Below are positions 35,118 to 47,000 of a stretch of 64,000 nucleotides of DNA, piece by piece (within the stretch, counting starts at the first letter, position 1; every line of letters begins with the position of its first letter). The stretch is from Myoxocephalus aenaeus (taxonomy: Eukaryota > Chordata > Actinopteri > Perciformes > Cottidae), in assembly GCA_038501785.1 (NCBI GenBank), contig JBAMJR010000162.1:174001-238000 (forward strand), written 5' to 3'. The translations under genes and the position numbers were made by a program. The notes under the pieces were generated by a model, which worked only from the letters and a program-made list of their open reading frames with translations, searched no databases and had not been told where the DNA came from.

Positions 35118-38100
35118 TCAGTGCTTTTCCTTTGGTTGGCTAAATGTTACAAACACCGTCCCTTCCTCATTGGTGTGATTCAACACTTTATCTTCCAAAG
35201 GGCGACCAGATCTTCGAATTATTGGCGATGTCATGACTTCGTATCTGGCTGGACTACCGACTACTTCAAACAGTGCTGATGAATTACTGTCGGACTGTTT
35301 GGTGACAAATGTTGAAGTCACAGATGAAATGAATACATTGCCAAAGCCATCAGTCTCTTCGTAGGTTTCACTGACAGTCTTTGTGCCAACTATTCCAGCA
35401 GGTTCCTCTGGGGCCGTTTTCACTTCGATCACACTCACCTTGCGATGTGCAGGACTGTGACCATTCTTTGATGGTTCATCAGCAGCAGACTTCTGTCTGA
35501 GATCCCCATTTGCATCATGGCAATTTTTAGAATTACCCTCTGTTTTTGGTTTAAATGTTGACATGGGTGCCTTTGGTTGTTCAACAGACTTTCTGGCAGC
35601 CGAATGAATGGAGATGAATGATGGAGAAGACTGGGAAGAGGACTGTCTGATGAGTGGCTTGTTGTGGACTTTTCTGTGCACGTCTTGTTTAGAAGGACTT
35701 GAATCCAAAACTACCTCTTTAGTTTGACCCGATTTGGCCTTGCTTGACCCAATACTTATTTTCCTGATGTTGTTGGCAGGTTGGATGTTTTGCTCAAATT
35801 TCAAAGATTCATCAAATAGTCCTGACAACCCTGCGATGTCAGCCTCCGATTTCAGATTGGAGACGGAGTACAAAGCCTTTTTAATGGCCTCCTCAATGTC
35901 AAGAAGTTTTGCTAATGTTTGTTCCTTCAGATTCATTATTTCCTTGCTTGCCTTTTCCAGATCTTCAAATGCCGTTTCAACTGACGAGATGCTTTCTAGA
36001 TCATCGTCCTGTGTCTCTACTTCAACTTTCTTTTCCTCTGATTTACTTTGCCTTGCATTTCCACTTGGTGTAACAATCCAAGCAGGGACAGTCTCGTATA
36101 ACGTATTGAAGGAGCTAACATCTACACTGTTGTCATCTCCCTCTATGTCTTGCACTTGAGACAGGATTCCTTGGAGTTCCTCTCGTTTCCTCAGATTTTC
36201 AAAGATTTCCATAGCTGCTGTCACATTTCCCTTCATGATCTCTTCTTTGTGGACAGAAAGCCTTTGTCGTCTTTCATCATCTGTCTCCTTTAATTTCTTC
36301 TCTCTTAAAACCACTTTATCCTCGAGTTTGGGTTGCTTTTCCTTGAGATCATTTTGCTGTTCATGGCATCTCTTGGTCTTTGATGTTTGCAGTGTGTTAT
36401 CGGTGTTGAGTTCTTTCTTGGGAGGTGATTTGTGTGGTTGAGCAGTGGTTTTGTTGGTTTGTTTATGGTCATTTACATTTACTATCTTGGACAACAAAGG
36501 TGCTCTTCTTTCTTGCGTCTCACTTTCCTTTCTTTCAAAGTTCTGTAGAGCAGCCTGCAAACTCATGTTCATTTCATATTTACCGTCTTCTGCATAATTC
36601 TTCATGCACATTTGTATCTCATCAGCTGCATTGATTTTCTGTATTACATTTCTCTCCATTTCCACTTGCGCCACCGTGCTGTTCGACATCATTACTTGGC
36701 AGTCTGATTTGCTCCCTGTGTGTGTTTTCTTTTTCTTCTTAGTTTCCTGAGCCTTTGAATCTGTTGGTAGACGTTCATTTGTTTGATTTAAGACTAGCGA
36801 TGCTTCAATACAGTTTTGGTGAGATGTCTCATGTATGGTCTCTTTACTGATTTTGCCATGTGATATGGTTCTTTGTAGTTGATCTGGAGAGGGCGTAGGA
36901 AATGGTTTGCTTTGTTTTGGAGGAATCCCTGCGCTTTTCATGTTGTCTTTCATGTGGCAAGTGACTTCGGGAGTAACTAAAATATTTGGTTCTTCTACAA
37001 CTACTGATTTTGTCCATTGTGGCTTTGGTGGTAAAGCTGGCTTCTGCTCCTGATGTTTCTCACTTTTCTTTTGAGGGAGTGGCGGTGGAGTGACACTCAC
37101 AGAACTGGATGATTTAGAAATTCCATTTTCCACAGGGTTGGGTGTTGAATTCTGTGTTGTAATGGATGGTTGTACTTCACAGGTTACTGAAATTGAAGGA
37201 GACAACACTGTGTCAGATGGAGGCATAGATACCACAACACACTGCTTCTGATTAGTCTTGCTCCTCCCTGAACAAGCCTTCCCTGAATTCCTGTATATCA
37301 TTGCAGCTTTATAGTCTCCTTTGGATACATTTACACTAGACTTCTCAAGAGATTGTAAAGCCAATTGGACATTACCTCTTACAATATCTTCTTTATCTAG
37401 GAGCTTCTGCTCTGTTGCTGCACTCTGCAGAGACCTAATAGATGCCTTCACATCTCCTCTGATAACTTCTTCTGTCTCATCTTCTGTTGTCTGACCATTA
37501 CACTCATAACTTACAAAAGGTGGCAGAGATTCTGGTGCACAATTACTGACTGTCACTGCACTTTGTTGACAAGCCTCAGAGGAAACATGACTTCCCTGAT
37601 CTTTCTCTGCATTACTGACCTTTGGATAAGTCTTGATTTGCTGGCATCTGGAGGAAGACGAACATGTAGATTGCATCACTTCGGAGGAGCTTTCCTCTTG
37701 TGCTGTGACATTCAGGTTGTATATTTTTCCAGGAACAACGACTTCGCGCTCCATATGCATGCTTTGCTGCTTCGCCATTTCAAGGGACTTTTTAGCTGCT
37801 TTCACATCTCCAGAAATAATTTGCTCTTTTTGTGCGAGGCTTCCTTCTATCTCAGGGCCTGACAAGTTCATGTCATAGATAGTTCCAGGTTTAATGATCT
37901 CCCGCTCCACACTCATGCTCTGTTGCTTTGCGCGTTCTAATGACTGCATTGTTGCCTTGATGTCCCCGGCCACAATTTCCTCTTTTTCCACCAAAACAGG
38001 TTGCTGCACTGCAAGTTGTTGCTTTGCTGTTAGGATATCCCCAGGGATTATTTCTTCCTTTGGAGCGCAATTGTCCACACGGAGAGAGCACTCGGATGAA

Positions 38101-41100
38101 AACACTTTTTGGGTGTTCTTTACATCTCCTGCCAAAACATCAGAAATTGTTCGCTCTACCTGCTCTTTTTGCAAACAGAGACTTCTCTTTGCTTCCTTCA
38201 CATCGCCATGAACTATTTCAATGCAGTCCTCAGTCAGAACGCTGTGATCAACTTCATCTGCTGTAGTGTCTGTGTGAAGACTTTTCAGATAGTGCAAGTC
38301 TCCTTTCTCAATGCAATTTTTGTACAGATTCACGTTTCCCTTTTCGTTTTCATCCACTCTACATGACGCCGCAGTCCTCTGACTATTAGCAGTTGCTAAC
38401 AGATTTCCAATTGTAGACTTTATGTCTCCCCTCTCTATAACGTGACCCTCGGTTTTGGTTTCAGAATTGTAGATGAGTGAATATACTGACATCTCTGCTT
38501 GCCCCCCCGCAGTCTCTTGCATTATGATTCCTTTTTTGAAATCCTTATCTTGGACAAGCAATTCGTCGATCCTCTGGACAATGTTTTGTATTCTTTGATC
38601 CCTCTCAAGGTTGATGATTGTGGATGACTCGTAGACTGGAAGTTCTACTACTGTGGTATTCACTTTGCCCTTTTCCACTTCTCTAAGAAGATTAACCTGG
38701 GGCTTTAGGGTTGGTTTGAGTAAGAGTTGTAACATGATGTTCCTGATGTTACCCCCAACAACCTCTTCTTTCTGGATTTGCACAGAGTCATTACTTTCCA
38801 GCAGATATTTTGCCATCATAACATTTCTACTCTCATTTGCTTCTATAATGATGCCGCTTGAGTGAACAAAAGTCCTTTGGTACAGATAGGACAGGGTGTC
38901 AGCAACACTGTCGGCAGTGATTTTATCTAATGGAGTGGTCTCAAAGAGCCAGGTAGTGCATTTCACATCAGCTTTTGGTATTTCCTCCTCAGAACCTTGC
39001 ACTGAGGTATCTTCAGGCTCCTTTATTTTGTCAAGTGGCTGTGATTCAAACAGCCAAGTGCAGCGTTTCACATCTCCTTTCTGGCTGTCTTCTCTGTGGA
39101 CCGTTTTTACCGGACCTTGCTCCTGAGGTTCCCCTTTCAGACTGTCAATGGTTTGATTCTCAAAGAGCCAGGTGGAGGTCCTGACATCGCCCTGCTGGAC
39201 GTCAGTGACACTAACCATTCGCATGAATTTCTGGCATGACTGCTCAGATTCAAATATCTGTTTATTGAGTTGCACATTACTGTTTCCCAAGTCTTCAATG
39301 ACCCTGACAGAGGGCTCATCTCTGCTGGTCAGGGAGTCCAAAGGTTGTGTCTCAAACTTCCATCTGGCTGATTTCACATCTCCTTTCTGGACATCTTCCT
39401 GGGTGACAGCTCGGATGACGTAAACTTCCTTGTCTGCCTTGATGCTGTCAAGGGGTTTTGTCTCAAACATCCATCTTGCTCCTCTTACATCACCACTTAT
39501 TACCTCCTCTTTCTTCACAGTTGTAACTTCATGAAACTGTCCCTCTTTATCTTTGATGGCATACAGTGGCAGGGATTCAAACATCATTGTGCTAGACTTT
39601 ACGTCAATACTGCTCACAGGCTGTTCCACAGAGTCTGACTTCTGTTCAAGGGGTTGGTCCTGGATTTTGTCAAGTGAGGAGGTTTCAAATACAAACTTTT
39701 TTCTTTGTACATCGCCACCTTCTTCATCACTGACTCTCTGATTGTTTGAACCCTCAATGTCCGTATTCATCTGGTTCATGGGACAGTTCTCAAACATCCA
39801 GGTAAATTTATGTACGGAACCTTTTACAAGGCGTTCGTCTTGGTTCTGTTCATCAGATGTCACAATTTCTGATCCTATTTCATCAAGGGAGTGGGATTCA
39901 AAAAGTTCTTTGACTCGTGAGACATCTCCAGACTGAAAGTTGACCTGGCTGACACATCTCACATCGTGTTCAGAGTTTGCATCCTTTCCAATTCTATTCA
40001 AGGTTTCAGTTTCAAAAACATGTTTGACTGTTTGAACACCAACCTCCGATTTGACAGAATCCTGAATGGTGTTGCATAGCTTCAGATTGTACTCTTCGCC
40101 ATCTTTGATAATGTCTAGAGGCTGTGATTCGAAAAGCCAAGTAATGGACTTGACATTGGTATTGTCAATGGTTTCTTTATCATTAATTTTTTCTGATTTG
40201 TCATCCAAAATGTTCATTGGTTGTGTCTCAAATAACCATTTACAGTTCTTGACATCACCTTTACGATGCTCCTCTTCTACAGAAGCATCCTGCTCTGTCT
40301 GGTTGAACTTGGAGTGGATCCCATCTATTGTCTGGGTTTCAAAAAGCCACTTCGCCATCTTGACATCGCCCATTGTATCCTCCTGTCTGGTGATGCCTTT
40401 GATCACCTCAACATTGTTTTTTCTTTCTGCAAGCTCGTCTAAAGGCTTTGTCTCAAACATCCATTTATAGTTTTGGACCTTTCCTTTGATTAATTCTTCT
40501 CGGCTGACTGTTGTGACCGTATGGAGGTTTCCAGAGCCGTCTTTTATTGCGTATAAGGGAGTTGTCTCAAACATTGCTTTGGTACCTTTTACGTTTCCTG
40601 GTGCAATAGCTTTTTCCCCCTCAATAAACTCTTCATCAGACTGAGCGATTTTGCCCAGTGGAATTGTTTCAAAAAGATGTTTGAATCCTTTAACATCGCC
40701 CTTTTCAATCTCTTGTTCTTTGAATGAGGTGTTCTTTTGAATGCTGCAGCTCTCGAATATTTGTTTTTTGCCTTTTACTTCTCCTTGTTCGTCAGCTGAA
40801 AGGGTAACTTTCTTTAAACGCCCAACTTCATAGCTGTCATTCAGGGTCTCCATGGGTTGAGTTTCAAACAGCCACAGAGAGGTCTTGACATCTCCCGCAA
40901 TAATTTCTTCTTTTTCCAAAGACTGCTCTGCGGAGTCTCCTTTTAGTGCTGCCAAGGGTTGCATCTCAAAGAGCTTTCTCTTGTTCACAACATCGGCCTC
41001 TCCAGCACAATCAACCACCGTTCCTTCAAACTTGTCCACTCCGACGACCTCTTGTATTGTGTCAAATGACTGAGTTTCAAACATCCACCTCTTTTGGTCA

Positions 41101-42077
41101 ACTCCTCCTCTGTGCCCCTCTTCCAGAGATATACCCCGAATGATTTTTACCCCATCAGTTCCCTTATTAATCAGGTCCAAAGGCTGGGTTTCAAAAAGCC
41201 AACGGGCAGTGCTGATGTTGCTGCTGTTGATCTCCTCCCTGCAGATGGATTTAATCTCATGAATATTGCCACTGTTGTCTCTGATGGCACAGCAAGGGTC
41301 TGCTTGGAAGAGTTTTAAAGTCTTCTGGATATCTCCTTTCTGCTCCTGAAGCTCAGATCTCAGTTTGAGGAAGCTGTGGTCTTCTATGGAGTTGCAGCGT
41401 CCAAAGTCACTCAATGGTTTAGACTCAAAAAGCAGCCGAGCCCCTGTCACATCTCCTGGCTGGATAGGTTCTTTCAGCACTGCTTCAACCAGTTCCCCCT
41501 CTTCTCTTTCTGATTTATTTAGAGAATCCAAGGGCTGGGTCTCAAACAGCCATTTGGATGTTCTCACATCCCCTCTGACAGAAGTCTGTCTTTCAGCAGA
41601 CATGTGTTGGGTGCTGTCAACTTGCTCAAACATAGAGGAGGTACCTCTGACGTTTCCACCTTTTAACTCCTCATCATCCAGCAGCTTCTTGGTTGCATGA
41701 GGATCCCCAATATTGTCCAGAGTCCAGTTCTCAAAGATCCACCTCATGGACTGCACTTCACCTTGATAAGCTGCGTCCGCTGCTTGAGTATTTTCTGGCT
41801 GCACTGCCTTCATTATCTCATCGTCCACTGCATCATCGAGACTTGCCCTTAGGTCTGGGTGGATGTGTTTAAAGAGCCTCTTTAGCTCACTCTTATTCCG
41901 TTGCTGGTAAAACATGGAAAATGTTTCTTTAGGTGGAGGCAGAGGGAGACCACCTATTGCTGAAGGCCCCTCATAGTCAAGGGGTCTAGGTGGTACGGGA
42001 GGAGGTGGGGGGAGAGGCAGGTCATCTTCATCATGAGATGATTGTAAAACTGTGATTTTCCTGCCTGCTTCAGCCAT
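35118..42077 (-). CDS. xirp1: xirp1 giant Xin-repeat exon (2319 codons)
   Basis: Xin actin-binding repeat protein: binds and bundles F-actin and scaffolds intercalated discs and myotendinous junctions. One uninterrupted exon; the acceptor is catttaaag and the ATG is in strong context, AAG-ATG-G after splicing. Residues 20-50 carry the proline-rich Ena/VASP-binding type segment (DLPLPPPPPVPPRP, LPLPPPKETF). About 27 Xin repeats of the form GDV--x-WLFETQPLD-I fill residues about 107-1060. A second array of degenerate GDVKAAKKSLE units runs to about 1600. SH3-ligand motifs (PPPLPQKK, PALPPKPQW) follow. XIRP1-type C-terminal blocks are LAKLLDIEEAIKKAL (about 2055), SSPSFISIHSAARK (about 2160) and VSETYEETDGFGNVF (about 2240). 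Those blocks and the csrnp1 neighbour favour xirp1 over xirp2. Human XIRP1 is shorter (about 1840 residues, about 16 repeats). The TGA stop is the exon's last codon, directly followed by GTAAGA. Confidence 0.95.
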   Translation of the reverse strand: MAEAGRKITVLQSSHDEDDLPLPPPPPVPPRPLDYEGPSAIGGLPLPPPKETFSMFYQQRNKSELKRLFKHIHPDLRASLDDAVDDEIMKAVQPENTQAADAAYQGEVQSMRWIFENWTLDNIGDPHATKKLLDDEELKGGNVRGTSSMFEQVDSTQHMSAERQTSVRGDVRTSKWLFETQPLDSLNKSEREEGELVEAVLKEPIQPGDVTGARLLFESKPLSDFGRCNSIEDHSFLKLRSELQEQKGDIQKTLKLFQADPCCAIRDNSGNIHEIKSICREEINSSNISTARWLFETQPLDLINKGTDGVKIIRGISLEEGHRGGVDQKRWMFETQSFDTIQEVVGVDKFEGTVVDCAGEADVVNKRKLFEMQPLAALKGDSAEQSLEKEEIIAGDVKTSLWLFETQPMETLNDSYEVGRLKKVTLSADEQGEVKGKKQIFESCSIQKNTSFKEQEIEKGDVKGFKHLFETIPLGKIAQSDEEFIEGEKAIAPGNVKGTKAMFETTPLYAIKDGSGNLHTVTTVSREELIKGKVQNYKWMFETKPLDELAERKNNVEVIKGITRQEDTMGDVKMAKWLFETQTIDGIHSKFNQTEQDASVEEEHRKGDVKNCKWLFETQPMNILDDKSEKINDKETIDNTNVKSITWLFESQPLDIIKDGEEYNLKLCNTIQDSVKSEVGVQTVKHVFETETLNRIGKDANSEHDVRCVSQVNFQSGDVSRVKELFESHSLDEIGSEIVTSDEQNQDERLVKGSVHKFTWMFENCPMNQMNTDIEGSNNQRVSDEEGGDVQRKKFVFETSSLDKIQDQPLEQKSDSVEQPVSSIDVKSSTMMFESLPLYAIKDKEGQFHEVTTVKKEEVISGDVRGARWMFETKPLDSIKADKEVYVIRAVTQEDVQKGDVKSARWKFETQPLDSLTSRDEPSVRVIEDLGNSNVQLNKQIFESEQSCQKFMRMVSVTDVQQGDVRTSTWLFENQTIDSLKGEPQEQGPVKTVHREDSQKGDVKRCTWLFESQPLDKIKEPEDTSVQGSEEEIPKADVKCTTWLFETTPLDKITADSVADTLSYLYQRTFVHSSGIIIEANESRNVMMAKYLLESNDSVQIQKEEVVGGNIRNIMLQLLLKPTLKPQVNLLREVEKGKVNTTVVELPVYESSTIINLERDQRIQNIVQRIDELLVQDKDFKKGIIMQETAGGQAEMSVYSLIYNSETKTEGHVIERGDIKSTIGNLLATANSQRTAASCRVDENEKGNVNLYKNCIEKGDLHYLKSLHTDTTADEVDHSVLTEDCIEIVHGDVKEAKRSLCLQKEQVERTISDVLAGDVKNTQKVFSSECSLRVDNCAPKEEIIPGDILTAKQQLAVQQPVLVEKEEIVAGDIKATMQSLERAKQQSMSVEREIIKPGTIYDMNLSGPEIEGSLAQKEQIISGDVKAAKKSLEMAKQQSMHMEREVVVPGKIYNLNVTAQEESSSEVMQSTCSSSSRCQQIKTYPKVSNAEKDQGSHVSSEACQQSAVTVSNCAPESLPPFVSYECNGQTTEDETEEVIRGDVKASIRSLQSAATEQKLLDKEDIVRGNVQLALQSLEKSSVNVSKGDYKAAMIYRNSGKACSGRSKTNQKQCVVVSMPPSDTVLSPSISVTCEVQPSITTQNSTPNPVENGISKSSSSVSVTPPPLPQKKSEKHQEQKPALPPKPQWTKSVVVEEPNILVTPEVTCHMKDNMKSAGIPPKQSKPFPTPSPDQLQRTISHGKISKETIHETSHQNCIEASLVLNQTNERLPTDSKAQETKKKKKTHTGSKSDCQVMMSNSTVAQVEMERNVIQKINAADEIQMCMKNYAEDGKYEMNMSLQAALQNFERKESETQERRAPLLSKIVNVNDHKQTNKTTAQPHKSPPKKELNTDNTLQTSKTKRCHEQQNDLKEKQPKLEDKVVLREKKLKETDDERRQRLSVHKEEIMKGNVTAAMEIFENLRKREELQGILSQVQDIEGDDNSVDVSSFNTLYETVPAWIVTPSGNARQSKSEEKKVEVETQDDDLESISSVETAFEDLEKASKEIMNLKEQTLAKLLDIEEAIKKALYSVSNLKSEADIAGLSGLFDESLKFEQNIQPANNIRKISIGSSKAKSGQTKEVVLDSSPSKQDVHRKVHNKPLIRQSSSQSSPSFISIHSAARKSVEQPKAPMSTFKPKTEGNSKNCHDANGDLRQKSAADEPSKNGHSPAHRKVSVIEVKTAPEEPAGIVGTKTVSETYEETDGFGNVFISSVTSTFVTKQSDSNSSALFEVVGSPARYEVMTSPIIRRSGRPLEDKVLNHTNEEGTVFVTFSQPKEKH

Positions 42078-44008
42078 CTTTAAATGAAAGACAGATGGGA
42101 GTGATATTGTCAGATTTCAATAATCAAAAACAGCATTAGTTAAGGTGCAAATATTAGAATGGCATGCATGTTTGCAAATTAAGCCATACTTTACCTTTGT
42201 TTATGCTCGCTTGATGTTATTCACAGCAAACCATCCTCTGTCACACCAGAGTTAACGAAACACTATAGCTGTTAGTAAGCAGACATCAAACAGACACCTA
42301 GTCTTTACTCCAAATGCACCAAGTTACATTAATTTCTAAATGTCTTCCGTTGGAAATGCAAATACTTTTTGGGGTGTTTTTTTCTTTTCGCTGCGAGGGT
42401 CCAAAGACAGAGGATATTGTATGCTATACAGATTGTAAAGCCCTCTGAGGCAAATTTGTGATCTGTGATATTGGACTATACAAATAGATTGAATTGCATT
42501 AAATCAGCATTGACTTAATGTTTTTGGCTACATTAGGGCAGTGGAAACAAGCTGCATACACAAACATGACATACTGTAATGTCACATTTTTAATGGGAAT
42601 CTTGTAGGCCAACAGTGGTACATCCAGCTGAGACGGAGCAAAAGTATCACTCATTTGAAGTATAGTAATCTGACAAATGTAAGTCTACTTGGTGCTGGGC
42701 TGGTAGGGTACAGTGTTTTGTTTTTTCTGGAATCAGATGCCTAGAGTCGACGAAAACTGATGAGGGCAGTGCGACCGAACCAAAATAGTAAAGTTGTGGT
42801 CTCAAAACCACAACAATGAGTTGAAAGATGCTGAAACACTCCATTGAGCTGGTGGGAACTTGATATATAAAGGTGGCTGATATATCAACGTTTGTCACCA
42901 TGAACAGCACCTTTCACATACATTTAGTCATTCGATCTAAATCGATACAGCATGGTATCGCGATATTTCTCGTCACAATATTGTGTCGATACATGGATGC
43001 CAAGTATCAATCTTTTATTATACAAGCTATGAATATTGCATATACAACTGTAATCTTTTGGTAAAATTGCTTTTTCAGTCCACTAGATGGTGCTGGGTTT
43101 TCTCTGGCGAAGTCATTGGGATTGAACTATGTAGACTGTAATACAAACGGTTGAGTTTGTCAGGTACATGATGCAACATTTATTACTGTCTGTCTCCTTG
43201 AATGACAACCCTTTATTGCTGAGATGAACTGAGTGAAAACTTTATCTAATAGGGAATACATTTTGTGATTTCATGATAAAATAATTTAATAGTGTTTATA
43301 TTGTGTGAATAGTGTAAGAATTATAGCTCTGTAATTGTCTACTGTTGTCTAAAGAGGCCTTTGACCCAAGATGGATGTGACCACCCTCAGCACTTGAACG
43401 TATTTATTTTACATTCTCTGTAATGGAAAGTCAAAACAATATAAAATGTGTCACAGTCTAAATATGCAAGTATCTGGCAGATAGTTTACTTTTTTTTGCC
43501 ACCCGTCATAAGTTAGATCTATTGTGTTCTCATATTTTGGTGGAGCCCATTGAAATTTCATAACGTTAGAGTTTTAAGGAAATCTAAAATAAATACTAAT
43601 GGTGTTCAGCTCTGGACGATATACATTACTGTGAAATACATTAGTCATTAGTCATTGTCTGTAGATTGTAATGCCAAGGCCATGGGAAAAGAACTGCTCT
43701 ATGGTAAACATAGAGCAGTTAAGGTTTTCCTGATCTGATGTGAGGTCCCGGGACAGAGGATGTTGTATGTGTACAGATTGTAAAGACCGTTGAAGCAAAT
43801 TTGTTATTTTGGGCTATACAAAATAAATGGAATTGAATTTATTGGAATTATATTGTGCTGTTATGTTGCTTCTTGATTTTTTTTTAAATGTATGTCAAAG
43901 GTTAACTATGTCCTTGGTCAAACAAGCACAATAAGAGTCAGTTACAAAGCACACATACTAATAACTCCAACCCACACACTAAAGGATGCTGAATGAACTA
44001 TACAGTAC
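42078..44008 (-). other. xirp1 intron, with LINE-tail repeats
   Basis: Intron between the 42-nt exon and the Xin exon. About 42395-42500 and 43740-43840 are two copies of a fish repeat tail (acagattgtaaag, gaggcaaatttg, ggactatacaaat). No coding sequence was seen. Confidence 0.55.
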
Positions 44009-47000
44009 CTTGCTGTTTTTAGATCTCGTTCCTGGAGTACTGACAAATTCCTGTCGAACAACAGAAAAATAAAGTGTGATTTAGATCAGTTTGTATCATA
44101 AGTAAGTTACATAATTTTCTGTAAAAGTATATATTATCACTGTGCTGCACGTGTGCTATACAAGTATGCAATAGGTTTTTTTTGTAAAATGTTGAGCTGC
44201 TTCCATTGAGAAAGAGCATTGTGGTTATTCCCTATTGAAGCTCTTGACCTCAGTGTGTGGAGAGGAATGAGAGGCATTTCAGGAACTCACTGGCTGTGTT
44301 GAGCCTCCTATGGAGTCGATAGCTGATGCTCTTGACAGATAGACGGCCGATCTGTCTCTCACCGAGGAGGAAGTAGATATCTTGTTGCTGCTTTGTCTTG
44401 TTGGAGCGCTCCCCTTAGTCAGTGATGAACTATATTTGTCATCTGCAATAGAAAAGACAAAATAAATCCAATAAATAAACCTCAGATATATATTTTTTTA
44501 TAATTTGCTCAGAATAATAATAATAATAATATATACATATAATAATATGTCATAAGAATAACTGAAGGAAAATAACCATTTAATGGTGTCTCCTTTGTTT
44601 AGATTTGTTGACACACACTTATATTTAGGATTCCTTTTTAGTGTCCAGAAATAAGTGTTGTGTGTGACCATTGCGAACAACAAGTGAATGATAACACTGT
44701 GTGTTTATTTTTAGTAGGAATCTTTCTTATCACTGCTGCAGCTCCCTCTTAACTTGTGGAAACTATTCCATCTGCAACAAGGCCTACGTGTGGCATCCTA
44801 ACGGGGATTCTGAGTAGCTCGGAGGACTTAATTATTCAAACGAACCAACATATGATTTATTGTGCTTAAGGCAAACATTGTAACAAACAAGTGAGTTTAT
44901 AAAGACTTTGATTCCAGTAGCTGACAGGATAAACAGGCCCACACAGCCCTGCTGCTGTGGGACCATCACCAAATTGCATGCCATAGACTGACCATGACGC
45001 CTGAGAAAAAAAGAGAAAAAAACCCAGCAACTGCTAGCTCAGCTGGAGTGACACAGATTGTTTGGACATTGTTTATGAGAGCTCTCTGCCATCTAACCAT
45101 CAACACCTGACCAAAAGGAATGCGCCTGCCTAACCCGTAAAAAGTATAGCGATGAGCCCCACTTGGTGTGCGTTCGATCCCCTGGTTTGGTTTACTCTGC
45201 TCTTTGATTGGAAAAAGCCAATGTCCTCAATATGCATCAACTGAAAACAGTTGATCGGTTTGAGTAAAGTACATGGGGGATGTGTCAAATTCAGAACGTA
45301 TTTCAACAACAACAACAACCGCACTACGAACAATATGAACAGAGGTCGACAGCCCAGAGTGCTGCACAGGCCATCCGGCTGGACAGATTTGAACACACCT
45401 CCCCTTTTCACACTAAGCCCTCGCAGGACAAAAGGATGGACCAGTAAGCTGGCGCCTCTCACGAGTCCGGACTTAAACTATTTTCATAGATGGGTGAGCA
45501 GACTGAATGAGGCAGCCGAGTGCCATGCGTGTCCTGTTGAAGTCCTCACCCACTCAACCGAGGGGTCAACTTCATCACTTATCACCATACACACAAATCA
45601 GTAGCATGTTGAAAAAACTGATGTGTAAAAAACAGTGGTTACCAAATCAAAAGTGACTCCAAGCGTAATTAAACTCTGCTATCTTCCTCAGTGATTCCCA
45701 CCCTTTGAAAGCGTTTTCTGCTGACATCTCTTTGATCTGAGGTTTGTTCTCCAGGAATGAAGAGGAGCTATTAGCGGCACAGTAATGTGGAGGCGTTTTG
45801 GGCCGCCGGCAGCTGTACAAATGATGCTGAAATGCAGTTGGTATTTGTTCTTCACTACCACCACCTTCACCGCTGTCAGCTGTCGGCGATTGCCGCCACA
45901 TTCACAGACTGTAATGAAAACCAGCATGCCAAAAGGCTGCTCACGCTGGAGGGCCCCGAAGAGCTCATCACACCACTGTGTAGGACATCGGTCAATAAAA
46001 GTTAGGTCTGATTGTCCTTATTGCTTCGATGGCAGACAAGCTGCCTCTCATCCCATGGTTCACCATGACTTGAGATAATAGAAAGACGGAAAGCCACTGA
46101 TTGAGTGGTCCTGTTGTCTGACCTCCCATTCCAGACATTTCTATGAATAATGGGATGAAAACTGATAGCCACTTAAGACTTAATGAAGATGCCAGCAATA
46201 TAGTCCCACTGCAATTTGTGACCTTGTTTAGCTCTGATATCACTCATAAAGAAATAGCCATAAATATGAGGAAAATGGAAAGCATTTAGATCATCTTAGT
46301 TTTTTCTTTGAACAGCTTGAACAGCAGAAGAGAAAAAGATACCAAACTTGTATCCATTAAATTAATCTTGTCATCGACACAGTTGCACAAAATTAAACTT
46401 AATATTTTGAATAAAAAATAAAGCAAGGCACATCCACTAAACTCTTTGTTCATTCGCTTATCCTACAGATCAATCACGTCAGATAGATTACCGAAACAGA
46501 ATAAAGCTTTCTCAGTCATCATCACACAGTATATTTTACATTGGCTCAAAAGTCAAAACTCATGATACTCACTAAAATACCATCCAGCGTCGTTCTCTGT
46601 CACTTCCCTGTATATCTCCGCTGTGCTGGATAACTTAAGGCCCCTGTGATGTGCAATACAGCCTGTCTCCTCTCTCCGTGCTTCTCGGTTCACTGGTCCT
46701 GAACTCTTTCTAGTCCTGTGGCCTCGGGGACAGCTGATTTTTATCAGATCCCACAGCCCCAGTGGAGGACTGGCTATTTTGGGAGGGTGGGCTGGCGGCT
46801 GCTGCTACTCGGCTGAGTCAATCACCTCGGTTAGTCACTGAGAGACTGAGGCACCCCTCCACCTCCCATTCCCAGAGCTACATTGTCACCCACTATAACG
46901 GGCACTGGGTGGGACCTGCAGCATGTGTGTCAGTGGGTGTTTGGTGGGCAACATGATTATTAAAAAAGAGATATACTGAAGGTATTTTGGTAAAGTGGCA

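Noticed and set aside
36235..41700. Plus-strand ORFs inside the Xin exon
   Set aside because: They are antisense shadows of a long repetitive coding exon, rich in Ser/Leu as expected from reversed Glu/Lys codons.
35118..42077. Naming the Xin gene xirp2 because of its repeat number and LIM exons
   Set aside because: The C-terminal sequence blocks are XIRP1-like, and the neighbour is csrnp1 with FPRCQGFTSVP rather than csrnp3.
46573..46800. Open frame of about 70 codons reading into the 46573 donor as an alternative coding N-terminus
   Set aside because: No in-frame ATG and no credible upstream acceptor, so it is treated as possible non-coding first exon only.
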